Below are positions 1 through 8,043 of a stretch of 20,212 nucleotides of DNA, one piece after another; within the stretch, counting starts at the first letter, position 1, and the number at the start of each line of letters is the position of its first letter. The translations under genes and the position numbers were made by a program. The stretch is from Methanomicrobiales archaeon (GTDB taxonomy: Archaea > Halobacteriota > Methanomicrobia > Methanomicrobiales > Methanoculleaceae): contig JAGVUK010000181.1 in the NCBI GenBank assembly GCA_019136335.1, forward strand, positions 1 to 20,212. The letters run 5' to 3'. The notes beneath the pieces are model-generated. The model did no database searches and was not told where the DNA came from. It saw only the letters and a list, made by a program, of their open reading frames with translations.

Positions 1-1
1 G

Positions 2-313
2 GTCCTGCACGAGATGAAACTCATCGTCGACCTGATCTACGAGGGCGGGTTTACGAAGATGCGCGACTCGATCAGCAACACCGCCCAGTACGGCGACCTG
101 ACGCGCGGCCCCCGTGTCATCGGGCCGGAGACCTACGCGGCGATGCAGGAGATCCTTGAGGAGATCCAGAACGGCGAGTTCGCGCGGGAGTGGATGCTTG
201 AGAACATGGTGAACCGCCCGGTCTTCACTGCGTTGACAAGAGCGGACGAGGAGCACCTGATCGAAGAGGTCGGGAAGGAACTCCGCGGGTTTATGCCGCA
301 GTTCCGGAAGTAA
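2..313 (+). CDS. ilvC: Ketol-acid reductoisomerase, C-terminal part (5' end outside window)
   Basis: This is the last 103 codons of a gene entering from the left edge, so no start can be assigned. The visible protein reads [20 protein letters not shown] and continues with SNTAQYGDL. Both are hallmarks of the helical C-terminal domain of class I ketol-acid reductoisomerase, which carries acidic Mg-binding residues and forms the knotted dimer. The enzyme converts 2-acetolactate or acetohydroxybutyrate to the dihydroxy acid with NAD(P)H in valine, leucine and isoleucine synthesis, in the cytoplasm. The end (RGFMPQFRK) is intact and a T-run follows at 327-333. Other ilv genes, if linked, would lie left of the window. 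Family assignment is secure; cofactor preference cannot be judged because the Rossmann domain is missing. Confidence 0.95.
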   Translation, partial: VLHEMKLIVDLIYEGGFTKMRDSISNTAQYGDLTRGPRVIGPETYAAMQEILEEIQNGEFAREWMLENMVNRPVFTALTRADEEHLIEEVGKELRGFMPQFRK

Positions 314-326
314 CCACCTTCCGTTC

Positions 327-333
327 TTTTTTT
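327..333 (+). terminator. T-run terminator after ilvC
   Basis: Seven consecutive T residues lie 14 bp after the ilvC stop in an otherwise GC-rich context. Oligo-T tracts are the usual intrinsic termination signal in Euryarchaeota. No strong hairpin precedes it. Confidence 0.5.
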
Positions 334-345
334 CTCCGGTCGATA

Positions 346-357
346 CCCGTTTATACC
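346..357 (+). promoter_or_regulatory. TATA-like promoter of the flavodoxin gene
   Basis: The sequence CGTTTATACC (core TTTATA at 350-355) is centred about 25 bp upstream of the ATG at 377. The transcript would therefore start at or very near the start codon. A GGAGGG directly abuts the ATG, too close for a normal ribosome binding site, which fits leaderless translation. Confidence 0.5.
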
Positions 358-376
358 CTTCGGCCAACCGGAGGGT

Positions 377-871
377 ATGTCTGTCTGCATCATCTATCAT
401 TCGGAGACCGGCAACACCCGGACCGTCGCTGAACGGCTCGCCGCCGCGATCAAAGGCGATCTCGTCGCGGTCAGGGATCTTGCGGGCTACTCGAAGATGG
501 GAATGTACCTCAAAGGCGCTCCGCGGGCCATGAGGGGGGAACTCGCCGCTATCGAACCCGCCACAATCAACGTTGCCGGCTACGAGGTCGTCGTCGTCGG
601 GACCCCCGTATGGGCGGGCAACCCGACACCCGCGGTCAACGCGGCGTTCAAGGCTCTCGTGGGCATCGAGGGGAAACCCGCGGTCGTCTTCTGCACATCA
701 CGCGGGATGCCGGGAAAGACCCTTGAGCGGCTGCAGGCGATGCTTGCCGGCCGGGGCGCCGACGCCCGGGGCGTGGTCGGGTTCACGGTGCGGGATGTGC
801 GGACAGGAGAGGGCATGGATGCCCTTGTCGATCTCGTCCGCCGGTCGGAAAAAGAGAGGGTTGTTCAGTAA
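377..871 (+). CDS. Flavodoxin-family protein
   Basis: This is a 164-residue single-domain protein of flavodoxin length and fold pattern. The N-terminus [22 protein letters not shown] contains the FMN phosphate-binding loop SETGNT at residues 9-14. A second conserved segment, [21 protein letters not shown], is typical of the isoalloxazine-binding loop in the FMN-binding flavodoxin-like family, and a third strand reads [11 protein letters not shown]. The predicted role is cytoplasmic one-electron transfer or NAD(P)H:quinone/disulfide-type reduction with bound FMN; the partner is unknown. The insert [25 protein letters not shown] is usual for the archaeal flavodoxin/nitric oxide synthase-like subgroup. 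The gene stands alone between ilvC and convergent purL, overlapping the purL 3' end by 7 bp. The start is fixed by the TATA box 25 bp upstream. Confidence 0.88.
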   Translation: MSVCIIYHSETGNTRTVAERLAAAIKGDLVAVRDLAGYSKMGMYLKGAPRAMRGELAAIEPATINVAGYEVVVVGTPVWAGNPTPAVNAAFKALVGIEGKPAVVFCTSRGMPGKTLERLQAMLAGRGADARGVVGFTVRDVRTGEGMDALVDLVRRSEKERVVQ

Positions 872-2937
872 CGCATCAGCCGGGTCGTCGAGGTGAGCGC
901 CGTCTCGAGCTCGCCGGGCGTGATGACGACCGTCTCACCCTTCAGCCGGAGGGTGAGGGCGTCGCCGCCGACCGTGCCGATGGTCCTGTGCTCCACCCCG
1001 GCAAGGGCCGCTTCGTCCCGGACCGCGACCAGGAACCGGCCGTAGGTCTCGGAGAAGAGTTCTTCGAGGGGATCGCCGGCGAGGCTGACGTCCGCGCGCG
1101 GCGCGACTTTCACGAGCGCCGCAAGGAGCCCACCCCGGGAGAGGTCGGTCGCGACCGTGACCCGGTTGTCCCGGACAAGATCCCGGACGAGGCTGACCGC
1201 GGCCGGGTCGGCCATCGCGGGCGCCGGGCCGCCGCACCCCGTGACGGCGTCGAGGACCGATCCCCCGAAGACGGGCAGTGTCTTCCCGATCAGGGCGAGG
1301 AGTTCGCCTTCGGCGGGGGGCACCCACTCCCGGACCTCCCCCCGTCCCGCCATCCCGAGCGACGGCGTGGGCTTGATCTGCGTCCCGAACTCGTCGCTCT
1401 CGTTATAGAGCGAGACGTTGCCGCCGACGATCGGTATCGCCATCCTCCGCGCCGCGTCCCCGAGGCCGAGGACGCACTGCTCAAGCTGCCAGAAGACCTC
1501 CGGGTGCTCGGGGCTCGCGAAGTTGAGGCAGTCGACGATGCAGAGCGGGTCGGCACCGAGGCAGGCGAGGTTGCTTGCGTTCTCGATGACGGCGTTCGCC
1601 GTCCCCTCGAAGGGCCTCAGGTAGATGTGCCGGGGGTTGCACCCGCAGGAGAGGACGAGCGCTTTGTCTTCGAGGCGGAGGACCGCGGCGTCGTGGCAAA
1701 GCGAGACCGACCGGAGCTGGACGTCCCTGTCGTACTGCTCGTAGGCCCAGTCCTTGTTTGCCACATCCGGGTGCGCGAGGACCGCGAGCGCGAGGTCCTT
1801 TACCGCGGTCTTCGGGCGGACGAACGGCGTCTCTGCCGCATACGGTTTCTTCTCCCAGGCACAGAGCGGCGCCCCGCCGACCAGAAGGTCGATCGGAAGG
1901 TCGGCGACGACCTCGCCGTGGAACTTCACGATGTAGCGGGGGTCGGCGATCACCTCGCCGATCTCGCTCCACCGGAGATCGTACTTCTCCGCGATCGCTC
2001 CCATCAGGGCGACGTCGCCGGGAGCCACCTCGATGAGCATCCGCTCCTGGGACTCGGCGAGCATGATCTCCCGGGGCACCATCCCGGTCTCCCGGAGGTG
2101 GACCCGGTCCGCGTAGATGACCGCCCCGAACGTGCTCGCCATCTCGCTCGACGCCCCGGCAAGCCCCGCCGCCCCGAGGTCACGGCAGGAGAGGACTTTC
2201 CCGGTCTCTGCCATCGCAAGGATCGCGTCGATGAGGAGCTTCTCGGTGTAGGGGTCCCCAACCTGGACGCTCGGCCGGTCGGCGGCCTCTGCATCCAGAG
2301 AGAGGTCGCGGGAGGCAAACGACGCCCCCCCAAGGCCGTCCCGCCCGGTCGAGGAGCCGATCAGAACCAGGCGGTTGCCCGGCACCTTCACCCGGGCGGT
2401 GATGTAGCGGTCCGGGTCCACGATGCCGACACAGACGACGTTCACGAGCGGGTTTCCCGAGTAAGAGGGATCGAAGACGAGCTCGCCCCGGACGACCGGC
2501 ACTCCGATGCAGTTGCCGTAATCACCGATCCCGGCGACGACGTGCTCGAAGATGTAGCGGTTCTTCTCGCTCTCAAGAGGGCCGAAGTACAGCGGGTCCA
2601 TCAGGGCGATGGGGCGGGCGCCCATGGAGAGGATATCGCGGACGATCCCGCCGACGCCGGTCGCGGCGCCGTCGTAGGGGTCGACGTAGCTTGGGTGGTT
2701 GTGGCTCTCCATCCCGATGGCGAGGGCGCAGGTATCACTGAACCGCACGATCGCGGCGTCGTCCCCCGGCCCGAGCAGCACCTCGCCTCCCTCCGTCGGC
2801 AGCGTCTTGAGGAGAGGTTTCGTGGACCGGTAACTGCAGTGTTCGCTCCAGAGGTTTTCAAAACAGGCAAGCTCGACGTCGGTCGGGTCGCGCCCGAGGG
2901 TTTTTCGCAGCAATGCAAGGTCCTGAGCCGATAACAT
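865..2937 (-). CDS. purL: Phosphoribosylformylglycinamidine synthase subunit PurL
   Basis: The 690-residue product has the length of the small (archaeal/Bacillus-type) PurL, which works as a complex with PurQ (glutaminase) and PurS. It catalyses the ATP-dependent amidation of FGAR to FGAM, the fourth step of purine synthesis, in the cytoplasm. Visible signatures are [18 protein letters not shown] near residues 29-46, the nucleotide-binding [11 protein letters not shown], and [21 protein letters not shown]. The second AIRS-like half contains GGNVSLYNE, and [11 protein letters not shown] follows near the C-terminus. The protein is complete. ATG at 2937 is chosen because a TATA-like GCTTATGT lies about 28 bp upstream (2965-2972) and the N-terminus matches the family. 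purQ and purS are not in the window. The gene converges on the flavodoxin gene with a 7-bp overlap. A long open frame on the opposite strand is a GC-skew shadow. Confidence 0.97.
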   Translation of the reverse strand: MLSAQDLALLRKTLGRDPTDVELACFENLWSEHCSYRSTKPLLKTLPTEGGEVLLGPGDDAAIVRFSDTCALAIGMESHNHPSYVDPYDGAATGVGGIVRDILSMGARPIALMDPLYFGPLESEKNRYIFEHVVAGIGDYGNCIGVPVVRGELVFDPSYSGNPLVNVVCVGIVDPDRYITARVKVPGNRLVLIGSSTGRDGLGGASFASRDLSLDAEAADRPSVQVGDPYTEKLLIDAILAMAETGKVLSCRDLGAAGLAGASSEMASTFGAVIYADRVHLRETGMVPREIMLAESQERMLIEVAPGDVALMGAIAEKYDLRWSEIGEVIADPRYIVKFHGEVVADLPIDLLVGGAPLCAWEKKPYAAETPFVRPKTAVKDLALAVLAHPDVANKDWAYEQYDRDVQLRSVSLCHDAAVLRLEDKALVLSCGCNPRHIYLRPFEGTANAVIENASNLACLGADPLCIVDCLNFASPEHPEVFWQLEQCVLGLGDAARRMAIPIVGGNVSLYNESDEFGTQIKPTPSLGMAGRGEVREWVPPAEGELLALIGKTLPVFGGSVLDAVTGCGGPAPAMADPAAVSLVRDLVRDNRVTVATDLSRGGLLAALVKVAPRADVSLAGDPLEELFSETYGRFLVAVRDEAALAGVEHRTIGTVGGDALTLRLKGETVVITPGELETALTSTTRLMRY

Positions 2938-2960
2938 ACTGTAAAACTGGTGGGCTGCCT

Positions 2961-2974
2961 ATCTACATAAGCGT
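2961..2974 (-). promoter_or_regulatory. TATA-like promoter of purL
   Basis: Read on the minus strand, CGCTTATGTAGAT lies about 26-30 bp upstream of the purL ATG, giving a very short leader. The 94-bp space between purL and aIF2-beta must hold both divergent promoters. A convincing TATA box for the aIF2-beta side was not found. Confidence 0.4.
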
Positions 2975-3031
2975 GTGCAAGCCCGTTCGCGAGGTACTCA
3001 CTTTTTGACGTGGCGCGACCAATACTGGGGT

Positions 3032-3649
3032 ATGACCCCGTCATATGAAGACCTTCTGAAGAAGGCGTATACCAATATCACGGAGCCGACGGAGTTTGAA
3101 GATCGGTTCACGGTTCCTGTCGCCCGTGCCTTCATCGAGGGGAAGACCACGGTCCTTGAGAACTTCGCCGAGATTGCGGGCATCCTCCGGCGCGATCAGG
3201 ACCACCTGATGAAACACCTCCTCGGCGAGCTCGGCACCGCCGGCAAGATCGAGGGGACGCGGGCCGTCTTCTCCGGGAAGTTCGAGCAGGAGCAGATCAA
3301 TGCAATCATCCGGGGCTACGTCGAGGACTACGTCATCTGCTCGGAGTGCGGTAAGCCCGACACCCGTCTCGTGAAGAGCGACCGGATCCTGACGCTCCGG
3401 TGCGACGCCTGCGGCGGCCACCGGCCGGTCAGGAAGCGGAGATCGACCGTTGACCCCTCTGCGGCGGCGAAACCGACCGAAGGCGCCATCATGGACGTCA
3501 CCCCGCAGTTCCTCTCGAAGCGCGGCGACGGTGTGGTGAAGATCGACCGCTACACGATGTATGTCGCGAATGCAAAACCGGGCCAGACGGTGAAGGTGAA
3601 GATCACCCGGATCGCCGGGACGATCATCTTCACCGAGCGTGCCGACTAA
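3032..3649 (+). CDS. Translation initiation factor aIF2 subunit beta with C-terminal TRAM domain
   Basis: The 205-residue product combines two parts. Residues 1-135 are a full aIF2-beta. They include the N-terminal helix and the alpha/beta core with ALEN-type sequence [33 protein letters not shown]. The zinc ribbon follows, with cysteines C103, C106, C124 and C127 (CSECG and CDACG). Residues about 150-205 ([44 protein letters not shown]) match a TRAM RNA-binding domain. aIF2 delivers initiator Met-tRNA to the small ribosomal subunit; beta binds gamma and tunes affinity. The ATG at 3032 is preferred over an upstream in-frame start at 2975. The 19 extra residues from 2975 are unlike the family, while [13 protein letters not shown] is the expected N-terminus. 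It is monocistronic and convergent with the methyltransferase gene, 7 bp apart. Confidence 0.93.
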   Translation: MTPSYEDLLKKAYTNITEPTEFEDRFTVPVARAFIEGKTTVLENFAEIAGILRRDQDHLMKHLLGELGTAGKIEGTRAVFSGKFEQEQINAIIRGYVEDYVICSECGKPDTRLVKSDRILTLRCDACGGHRPVRKRRSTVDPSAAAKPTEGAIMDVTPQFLSKRGDGVVKIDRYTMYVANAKPGQTVKVKITRIAGTIIFTERAD

Positions 3650-3656
3650 AAGGGGA

Positions 3657-4268
3657 TCAGACCTTCCTGATCTCTACCCATAACCCTGCTTCTTCTTCCC
3701 GGACGCGGGAGGAGACGACCCCGCTCGCCGCAAGTTCCCGGCGGAGCACCCCGGGGGTCGCCCACCCGCTCCTCCTGGCGACATCGCGGTCCCAGTCCGG
3801 GTTTCGCCGCCGCATCTCGCGAAAGATCTCGTCCCGGAGTGCGGAGGTTCCAAAGCTCCCGCCGACGAATGCGGCGCCACCGGGCCGGAGGACCCGCTCG
3901 ATCTCGCGGAACGCCTGCGGCCGGTCTCTCCAGAAGTAGATCGATCCGCGGCTGACGATGAGGGAGACGGAGCTGTCTCTGATCGGCATACAGTGGACAT
4001 CGCCGGTGACCGGGATTATCCGATCTGTGTAACCGGCGGCAGTCTCCCGGGCGATCCGGGCCATCGCCGGATCGGTATCAAGCGCGATGACAGAGAGACT
4101 GCTCTTCTCGGCAAGTGCGGCGGCAAGGAGGCCGGGGCCGCTGCCGAGGTCCAGCGCGAAACCTTCCTGTATCCCCGACCACGCGAGCACCTGCTCTGCG
4201 ATGACAGGATAGATGGGGGCAAAGACTTCCCGGGCGATCCGGGTGAAGCCTTCGGCGCTCTTTGTCAT
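3657..4268 (-). CDS. Class I SAM-dependent methyltransferase
   Basis: This is a 203-residue Rossmann-fold methyltransferase. Motif I is ALDLGSGPGLL at residues 38-48, the acidic end of strand beta-2 is VIALDTDP, and motif II/III is VTGDVHCMPIRDSSVSLIVSRGSIYFW. A post-motif segment, FREIERVLRPGGAAFVGGSFG, is typical of the Methyltransf_11/25 group. The substrate cannot be read from the sequence. The start at 4268 is the first in-frame ATG that fits the family; the frame stays open upstream only because it overlaps rpoL on the same strand. It begins 40 bp after the rpoL stop, so the two are probably co-transcribed from the rpoL promoter. This does not prove a role in RNA or transcription. The C-terminal region after residue 150 is poorly conserved in such enzymes and usually sets specificity. 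Confidence 0.85.
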   Translation of the reverse strand: MTKSAEGFTRIAREVFAPIYPVIAEQVLAWSGIQEGFALDLGSGPGLLAAALAEKSSLSVIALDTDPAMARIARETAAGYTDRIIPVTGDVHCMPIRDSSVSLIVSRGSIYFWRDRPQAFREIERVLRPGGAAFVGGSFGTSALRDEIFREMRRRNPDWDRDVARRSGWATPGVLRRELAASGVVSSRVREEEAGLWVEIRKV

Positions 4269-4308
4269 GGCTGCCCCGTGCGGGTCCCCGGCCTGTGCGG
4301 ATTCCCGC

Positions 4309-4587
4309 CTATGCGGCCTCGAGGGCTTCCATCTGCCGGAGGAGTTCGCTCGCTGTGCCGGAGAGCCGCTTTGCCGCGTCGGTGATTGCAAGAAGAGGAT
4401 GCCGGCCGCCGATCGTGGTGACGACCAGTTCGGGGTCTGCGAACCGGAATACCTGCCTGTGCTGCGCCACGTCCACCCCGGGATCGTTGAGGAGTTCAGC
4501 GGCGAGTGCATTGACATAGGTGATGCCTTCACCTTCGAAGAGTATCCGGGCCCTGTCGTCGGTCAGCTCCAGGAGTTTGAGTTTCAT
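4309..4587 (-). CDS. rpo11: DNA-directed RNA polymerase subunit Rpo11 (subunit L)
   Basis: The product is a small protein of 92 residues, starting MKLKLLELTDDRARILFEGEGITYVNALAAELLNDPGV. This matches archaeal RpoL/Rpo11, the counterpart of eukaryotic Rpb11 and of the bacterial alpha N-terminal domain. The conserved core is the ExE-T--N-L--ELL segment, followed by strand and helix elements (VVTTIGGRHPLLAITDAAKRL). Rpo11 dimerises with Rpo3 to nucleate polymerase assembly. Three in-frame starts sit close together: GTG at 4599, ATG at 4593 and ATG at 4587. I chose 4587 because MKLKLLEL is the family-like beginning. The TATA box at 4621-4630 predicts transcription starting near 4599, leaving a leader of only about 12 nt, with a weak GGTG motif inside it. 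The methyltransferase gene follows downstream. Confidence 0.86.
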   Translation of the reverse strand: MKLKLLELTDDRARILFEGEGITYVNALAAELLNDPGVDVAQHRQVFRFADPELVVTTIGGRHPLLAITDAAKRLSGTASELLRQMEALEAA

Positions 4588-4620
4588 GGCCATACGCACC
4601 CTATGGTTGGTTTCGGGAGG

Positions 4621-4630
4621 GGTATATAGG
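4621..4630 (-). promoter_or_regulatory. TATA box of the rpo11-methyltransferase pair
   Basis: The minus strand reads CCTATATACC, a near-ideal archaeal TATA element. Its centre is about 26 bp before position 4599, so the transcript should start within a dozen bases of the candidate start codons. Confidence 0.6.
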
Positions 4631-4841
4631 TATGGGTGGAGACCGGACGATCCCGGGCGTTCTTATTCAGGAGCAGGGCGAGAACGACCCGGCAGGGCCG
4701 GCCCGTGGCATGGTCGGCAAACTCCCTTTGGGCTCGCGGTAAAGACCCGTTCCGCCGCCACGCGATCCCCCGAAGAGTCCGATCTGCCCCGAACGGATCT
4801 CCGCTCTGGTCTGGTGCAGGTATCTGTAATTATTGCTCATC

Positions 4842-5303
4842 CTACCGGATGCTCGTCGCAGAGATCCGAAATGCTCCTTCGCCCGCCTCCTCCGCGATGA
4901 GAGAGATGGATATGGTCTTTGTACCGGCCCGATCCAGGGTGACCGATTCGCTGTACGGCCTGCCTGCGGCGTCCCGGACAGTCAGCGTAAACGAGGCGCG
5001 GGCGGGATCGAAGAGGCCGTGGTTCCGGTTGATGCAGGTGATCGTAAACGTGTTTCCGCCAAGCCCGGTCACGACATCCGCGCCGGGAAAAGCAATCGTT
5101 TCGTTGAGTACGGAGTCGATCCAGGCCCGCCCCAGAGCATGGGCGCCCGGGGCGGCCTCCTCGCAGAATACGATGCGCCCGCTCGCGGCGTCTATCGTGT
5201 GCACCTCTCCGTCCGGCCAGAAAAGGGTGACCGTCATACCGACCGCCGCGACCAGAAGAACTGCCGGGACCACGGCCCTAATATACCTTCCGGGTTCGGA
5301 CAT
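4842..5303 (-). CDS. Hypothetical membrane-anchored extracellular protein
   Basis: I do not recognise this 153-residue protein. It starts MSEPGRYIRAVVPAVLLVAAVGMTVTLFW, with one hydrophobic segment at about residues 8-28 and positive charge before it. This predicts an uncleaved anchor with the remaining about 120 residues outside. The ectodomain alternates hydrophobic and polar residues (SGRIVFCEEA, NTFTITCINRNHG, ASFTLTVRDAAGRPYSESVTLDRAGTKTISISLIAEE), which suggests a beta-sandwich. Two cysteines (in VFCEE and ITCIN) could form a disulfide. The overall plan resembles archaeal pilin-like or FlaG-like surface proteins, but no class III signal peptide is obvious. The ATG at 5303 has a strong GGGAGGT ribosome site 8 bp upstream. 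An in-frame extension to 5504 is Cys/Arg-rich with no such support. Divergent from the PPC-like gene. Confidence 0.62.
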   Translation of the reverse strand: MSEPGRYIRAVVPAVLLVAAVGMTVTLFWPDGEVHTIDAASGRIVFCEEAAPGAHALGRAWIDSVLNETIAFPGADVVTGLGGNTFTITCINRNHGLFDPARASFTLTVRDAAGRPYSESVTLDRAGTKTISISLIAEEAGEGAFRISATSIR

Positions 5304-5725
5304 CGTGGAATACCTCCCGTGCGAGCATAATCCCGGACGGGCATGGGTGGTCTCTGGCCGGCGTTCACACTCCGGGCAGCACTTATGGATGCGTTCCATC
5401 CCGCCGGCACAAAGACGACGCCGGCAATCGGCAGCCCCGCAAAAACGGCGCCGATTCCGGAGAGGTGTTTTAATTTCAGGTTCCAGACCTCCATTCATGC
5501 GCATCCCTGGAGACCACGGATAGCCAACAGCACCATCGGTCTCCGGGCACGACGCCGATTGAGTGCCCTGGCCCCCGCGGGATACCGTTCAGGCATCCAC
5601 GCTCTTTTGTCTGGGAAAAGGGATTTATATCATTTACGGCCACCGCAGTTACATGTCGCGCGAAACATCGCTCCGGTGGCTGTAAAAGGCATATAGCTGT
5701 TGTATAAACTCATTTGCGAGGCCCT
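5304..5725. other. 421-bp gap with a possible small membrane-protein ORF
   Basis: No secure gene is seen here. The left part could encode, on the minus strand from ATG 5494, a peptide starting MEVWNLKLKHLSGIGAVFAGLPIAGVVFVPAGW. It has one convincing hydrophobic stretch, but its frame runs on into the anchored hypothetical gene out of register (to 5234). It may be a small membrane protein, a decayed gene or chance. The right part holds the promoter of the PPC-like gene (5615-5630) and a long untranslated leader. Base composition drifts toward AT after 5600. Confidence 0.35.
5615..5630 (+). promoter_or_regulatory. BRE/TATA promoter of the PPC-like gene
   Basis: GAAAAGGGATTTATAT contains a purine-rich BRE-like element followed by TTTATAT at 5624-5630. 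Transcription would start near 5653, giving a leader of about 70 nt. A second TATA-like TGTATAAA at 5701-5708 is too close to the ATG at 5726 to serve that start. Confidence 0.5.
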
Positions 5726-6169
5726 ATGAAACTTTCCAGAATCGCAACACTTATCATGATCGTCGCGGCGCTGCTGGTCCCGGCCGCGGCGGCGCAGGGG
5801 ACCGGAAGTCATAGCTACATCGTAACCCCGGCCGGGGATACGGTGCTCGAAGACAGTCCGGTGTTTATGCCGACGAACGTCGGCAGCATCACGCAGGGCG
5901 AGACGGACTGGTACTCGACCAATGTTGCCGCAGGCACAACGGAACTCATCGTCGACCTGAACTGGGGCGACTCGTCCGACTCGCTTCGGCTGACGGTGTA
6001 CGCACCGGACACCGTGCTCGGACCGTATTACGATGCATACGACGGCGTGAACGGGCGGATATACCTGCGCATAAAGGACTCTGCCGGCCTGTACCCCGGG
6101 ACATGGTGGTTTGAGGTTTACGGCGCGGATGTGGCCGGGATCGAGGACTACACGATCACCTGGCGGTGA
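5726..6169 (+). CDS. Secreted PPC-like beta-sandwich protein
   Basis: The 147-residue product begins with a clear Sec signal peptide, MKLSRIATLIMIVAALLVPAAAAQG, with probable cleavage after AAA near residue 22. The mature part reads like one bacterial pre-peptidase C-terminal (PPC) type domain. It has GSITQGETDWYSTNVAAGTTELIVDLNW, then SDSLRLTVYAPDTVLG, RIYLRI, and finally GTWWFEVYGADVAGIEDYTITW. PPC domains are exported beta-sandwiches usually attached to proteases or other surface enzymes; here the domain stands alone, so a binding or structural role is inferred. No C-terminal anchor is visible, so it is probably released or held by partners. The ATG at 5726 is preferred over an in-frame TTG 12 bp upstream because it directly precedes the signal peptide. 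A GAGG lies about 5 bp before it. The winged-helix gene begins 40 bp after its stop, suggesting co-transcription. Confidence 0.72.
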   Translation: MKLSRIATLIMIVAALLVPAAAAQGTGSHSYIVTPAGDTVLEDSPVFMPTNVGSITQGETDWYSTNVAAGTTELIVDLNWGDSSDSLRLTVYAPDTVLGPYYDAYDGVNGRIYLRIKDSAGLYPGTWWFEVYGADVAGIEDYTITWR

Positions 6170-6209
6170 GTATCGAAACGTTGAACACTTCTTCCGGCGA
6201 CGATCCTGC

Positions 6210-7025
6210 ATGGTGCGGTGGAGCCGGATCTCTTCCCTTCTCCTTGTTGCCGCGGCCTTTGCAGTCCTTGCGATCCCGGGCGCGGCGGCCGCTCGCTACG
6301 TCGTCGAACCGGTGACGGAGGAATACTCCGGCGAGACGTACGACTTTGAGGAGAAGACGTCCCGGGACCTGCCGCTCCGGGTGATGCTCCTTCGTGTCAT
6401 GCTCATGGTCCTCCCCGCATGCTTCTTCCCCGGCGAGCTCCTCTACGTCTTGAGCGTCCTCCTGCCGTTCGGGTTCCGGCGGGTGACCAGGCGCACTGTC
6501 CTCGACGACGACTTCCGGCTCGACCTCTACCGGCAGATCGCCGCAAACCCTGGCGCAGGTGCCGGGGAACTCGGCGAGTTGATGGATGCATCGCGCGGAA
6601 GGCTCCGCTACCACCTCAATACGCTCATCAGGGAAGGGAAGGTGGTCACTGTGGACTATCGGAACCGCACCGGGCACTTTGCGCGGAACCAGAGGTATAC
6701 CGATCTCGAACAGCGCATCCTCATCAGCCTGCGGGAAGAACTCTCCCAGACGATTCTCAGGCATCTTCTCGGATCCCCGGATACGACCCGGAGCGATCTT
6801 GCAGAACACCTCGGGCTCTTCGGCTCGGCGATCTCCCGGCAGATGCAGGAGCTCAAGGCCGGAGGGATCGTCACCGCAGAGAGGGACGGGCGGTTCGTCC
6901 GCTACCGGCTCTCTGAGGGCGCCCGGGATTTTCTCAACCGGTATACGGGAGGCCTTCCCACTCCCGGGCACCCCGGCACGGAGGGTTACCCCGTCGAAAA
7001 GGGGCACGAGGTATCGTCGAGTTAG
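6210..7025 (+). CDS. Membrane-anchored tandem winged-helix transcriptional regulator
   Basis: The 271-residue protein has an unusual order. A first hydrophobic segment or signal anchor (about 8-28) is followed by a short acidic stretch (30-54, rich in E and D). A second strongly hydrophobic segment lies at about 56-89 (LRVMLLRVMLMVLPACFF then LLYVLSVLLPFGF). Two cytoplasmic winged-helix units follow. Unit one is about 103-155 (LYRQIAANPGAGAGELGELMDASRGRLRYHLNTLIREGKVVTV). Unit two is about 166-235 (ILRHLLGSPDTTRSDLAEHLGLFGSAISRQMQELKAGGIVTAERDGRFVRYRL). Both look like ArsR/MarR-type helix-turn-helix modules. A one-component sensor that regulates DNA while tethered to the membrane is the likely design; signal and targets are unknown. 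ATG 6210 is preferred because the upstream in-frame extension overlaps the PPC gene. The last 25 residues are low-complexity. Confidence 0.8.
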   Translation: MVRWSRISSLLLVAAAFAVLAIPGAAAARYVVEPVTEEYSGETYDFEEKTSRDLPLRVMLLRVMLMVLPACFFPGELLYVLSVLLPFGFRRVTRRTVLDDDFRLDLYRQIAANPGAGAGELGELMDASRGRLRYHLNTLIREGKVVTVDYRNRTGHFARNQRYTDLEQRILISLREELSQTILRHLLGSPDTTRSDLAEHLGLFGSAISRQMQELKAGGIVTAERDGRFVRYRLSEGARDFLNRYTGGLPTPGHPGTEGYPVEKGHEVSSS

Positions 7026-7177
7026 GTCCCGAACTGTTTAGGCACAACATCCCGGACCCAAGCAAGCCCTTCCCGACATACTGTAAGATCCGCGACCTCT
7101 CGACCGGGATCGATACTCTCTACAGGGAAGATAGGAGACCGTATCAAAGATCCTGCCATCCCTCACCCAACCCCCAC

Positions 7178-7187
7178 GGTTTATCTC
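7178..7187 (+). promoter_or_regulatory. TATA-like promoter of dapF
   Basis: GGTTTATCTC sits about 40 bp upstream of the dapF ATG, so transcription should start near 7209. The short leader includes GAGAGG at 7211-7216, a good ribosome site 8 bp before the ATG at 7225. The preceding 7026-7170 shows no gene. Confidence 0.5.
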
Positions 7188-7224
7188 CCGCCGCTCCCAA
7201 TACCTACCATAGAGAGGCTACACC

Positions 7225-8043
7225 ATGGAGATCGCGTTCACCAAACTGCAGGGAAACGGCAACGACTTTATCCTGATCGACGAATCCCAACAGGAGATCA
7301 TCCCTGAAGAGATGAAGGGAGGGTTCGCGGCGCTCTACTGCGACCGCAGGTTCGGCATCGGCGCCGACGGGGTCCTCTTCCTCCAGGCGTCCGATAAAGC
7401 CGACGTCCGTATGCGGCTCTTCCAGCCCGACGAGAGCGAGGCCGCGATGTGCGGGAACGGCATCCGGTGCCTCGCGAAGTACGCCCACGACGCCGGTTAC
7501 GCCAAAGAGTCCTGCTCGGTCGAGACCGGGGCCGGGGTCGTCCCGGTGACGATGCGGTACGCGGACGACGAGTTCACCGCGACGATCACCATGCCGACAC
7601 CCGCGTTCGAGCGGAGCGCCGTCCCCGCCGTCGGGAACGGCGAGTACCGGGAGGAGATCCGCGGGTTCACCGTTTATGCCGCAAACACCGGGGTCCCCCA
7701 CGCCGTTATCTTCGTCAAAGAGATCGGCGCCGTCGATATCGCCGCCGTCGGCCCGGCCATCCGGAACCACCCCACCTTCCCGGAGGGTGCGAACGTCAAC
7801 TTCGTCGAAGAGGCCGGCAACGACACCCTCCGGATCCGGACGTTCGAGCGCGGCGTCGAGGCCGAAACGTTCAGCTGCGGCACCGGCGCCACGGCCTCGG
7901 CGGCGGTCGCCCACCACCTCGGCAAAACCGGAGATACCGTGAGGGTCGAGACGAAAGGCGGCCCGCTCATCATCCGCTTCGGGGAGGCCGTCACGATGGA
8001 AGGCCCCGCCGAGACGGTCTTTTCGGGCGTTATACCGCTTTGA
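7225..8043 (+). CDS. dapF: Diaminopimelate epimerase
   Basis: The 272-residue product is full-length DapF, a PLP-independent epimerase that converts LL- to meso-diaminopimelate for lysine synthesis. The two catalytic cysteines are visible: C76 in MCGNGIRCLAKYAHD and C218 in FSCGTGATASAAVAHH. The N-terminus MEIAFTKLQGNGNDFILID is the standard beginning. The conserved N-G-V-P-H motif appears as ANTGVPHAVIFV, and RRFGIGADGVLFL is also present. Archaeal methanogens have no murein, so the product should serve lysine synthesis only. No other lysine gene is in the window; the usual partner, LL-DAP aminotransferase, is elsewhere or just not linked. A GAGAGG ribosome site precedes the start. The gene ends 14 bp inside the 3' end of convergent radB. 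Confidence 0.97.
   Translation: MEIAFTKLQGNGNDFILIDESQQEIIPEEMKGGFAALYCDRRFGIGADGVLFLQASDKADVRMRLFQPDESEAAMCGNGIRCLAKYAHDAGYAKESCSVETGAGVVPVTMRYADDEFTATITMPTPAFERSAVPAVGNGEYREEIRGFTVYAANTGVPHAVIFVKEIGAVDIAAVGPAIRNHPTFPEGANVNFVEEAGNDTLRIRTFERGVEAETFSCGTGATASAAVAHHLGKTGDTVRVETKGGPLIIRFGEAVTMEGPAETVFSGVIPL

Noticed and set aside
988..2934. 648-codon open frame on the plus strand opposite purL
   Set aside because: It is the exact antisense of a secure purL. The protein is Arg/Asp/Val-rich with no family pattern, as expected for GC-rich antisense frames.
5343..5696. 117-codon plus-strand frame in the gap
   Set aside because: No ribosome site, no family resemblance, Arg/Pro/Ala-rich, and it crosses the TATA box of the PPC-like gene.
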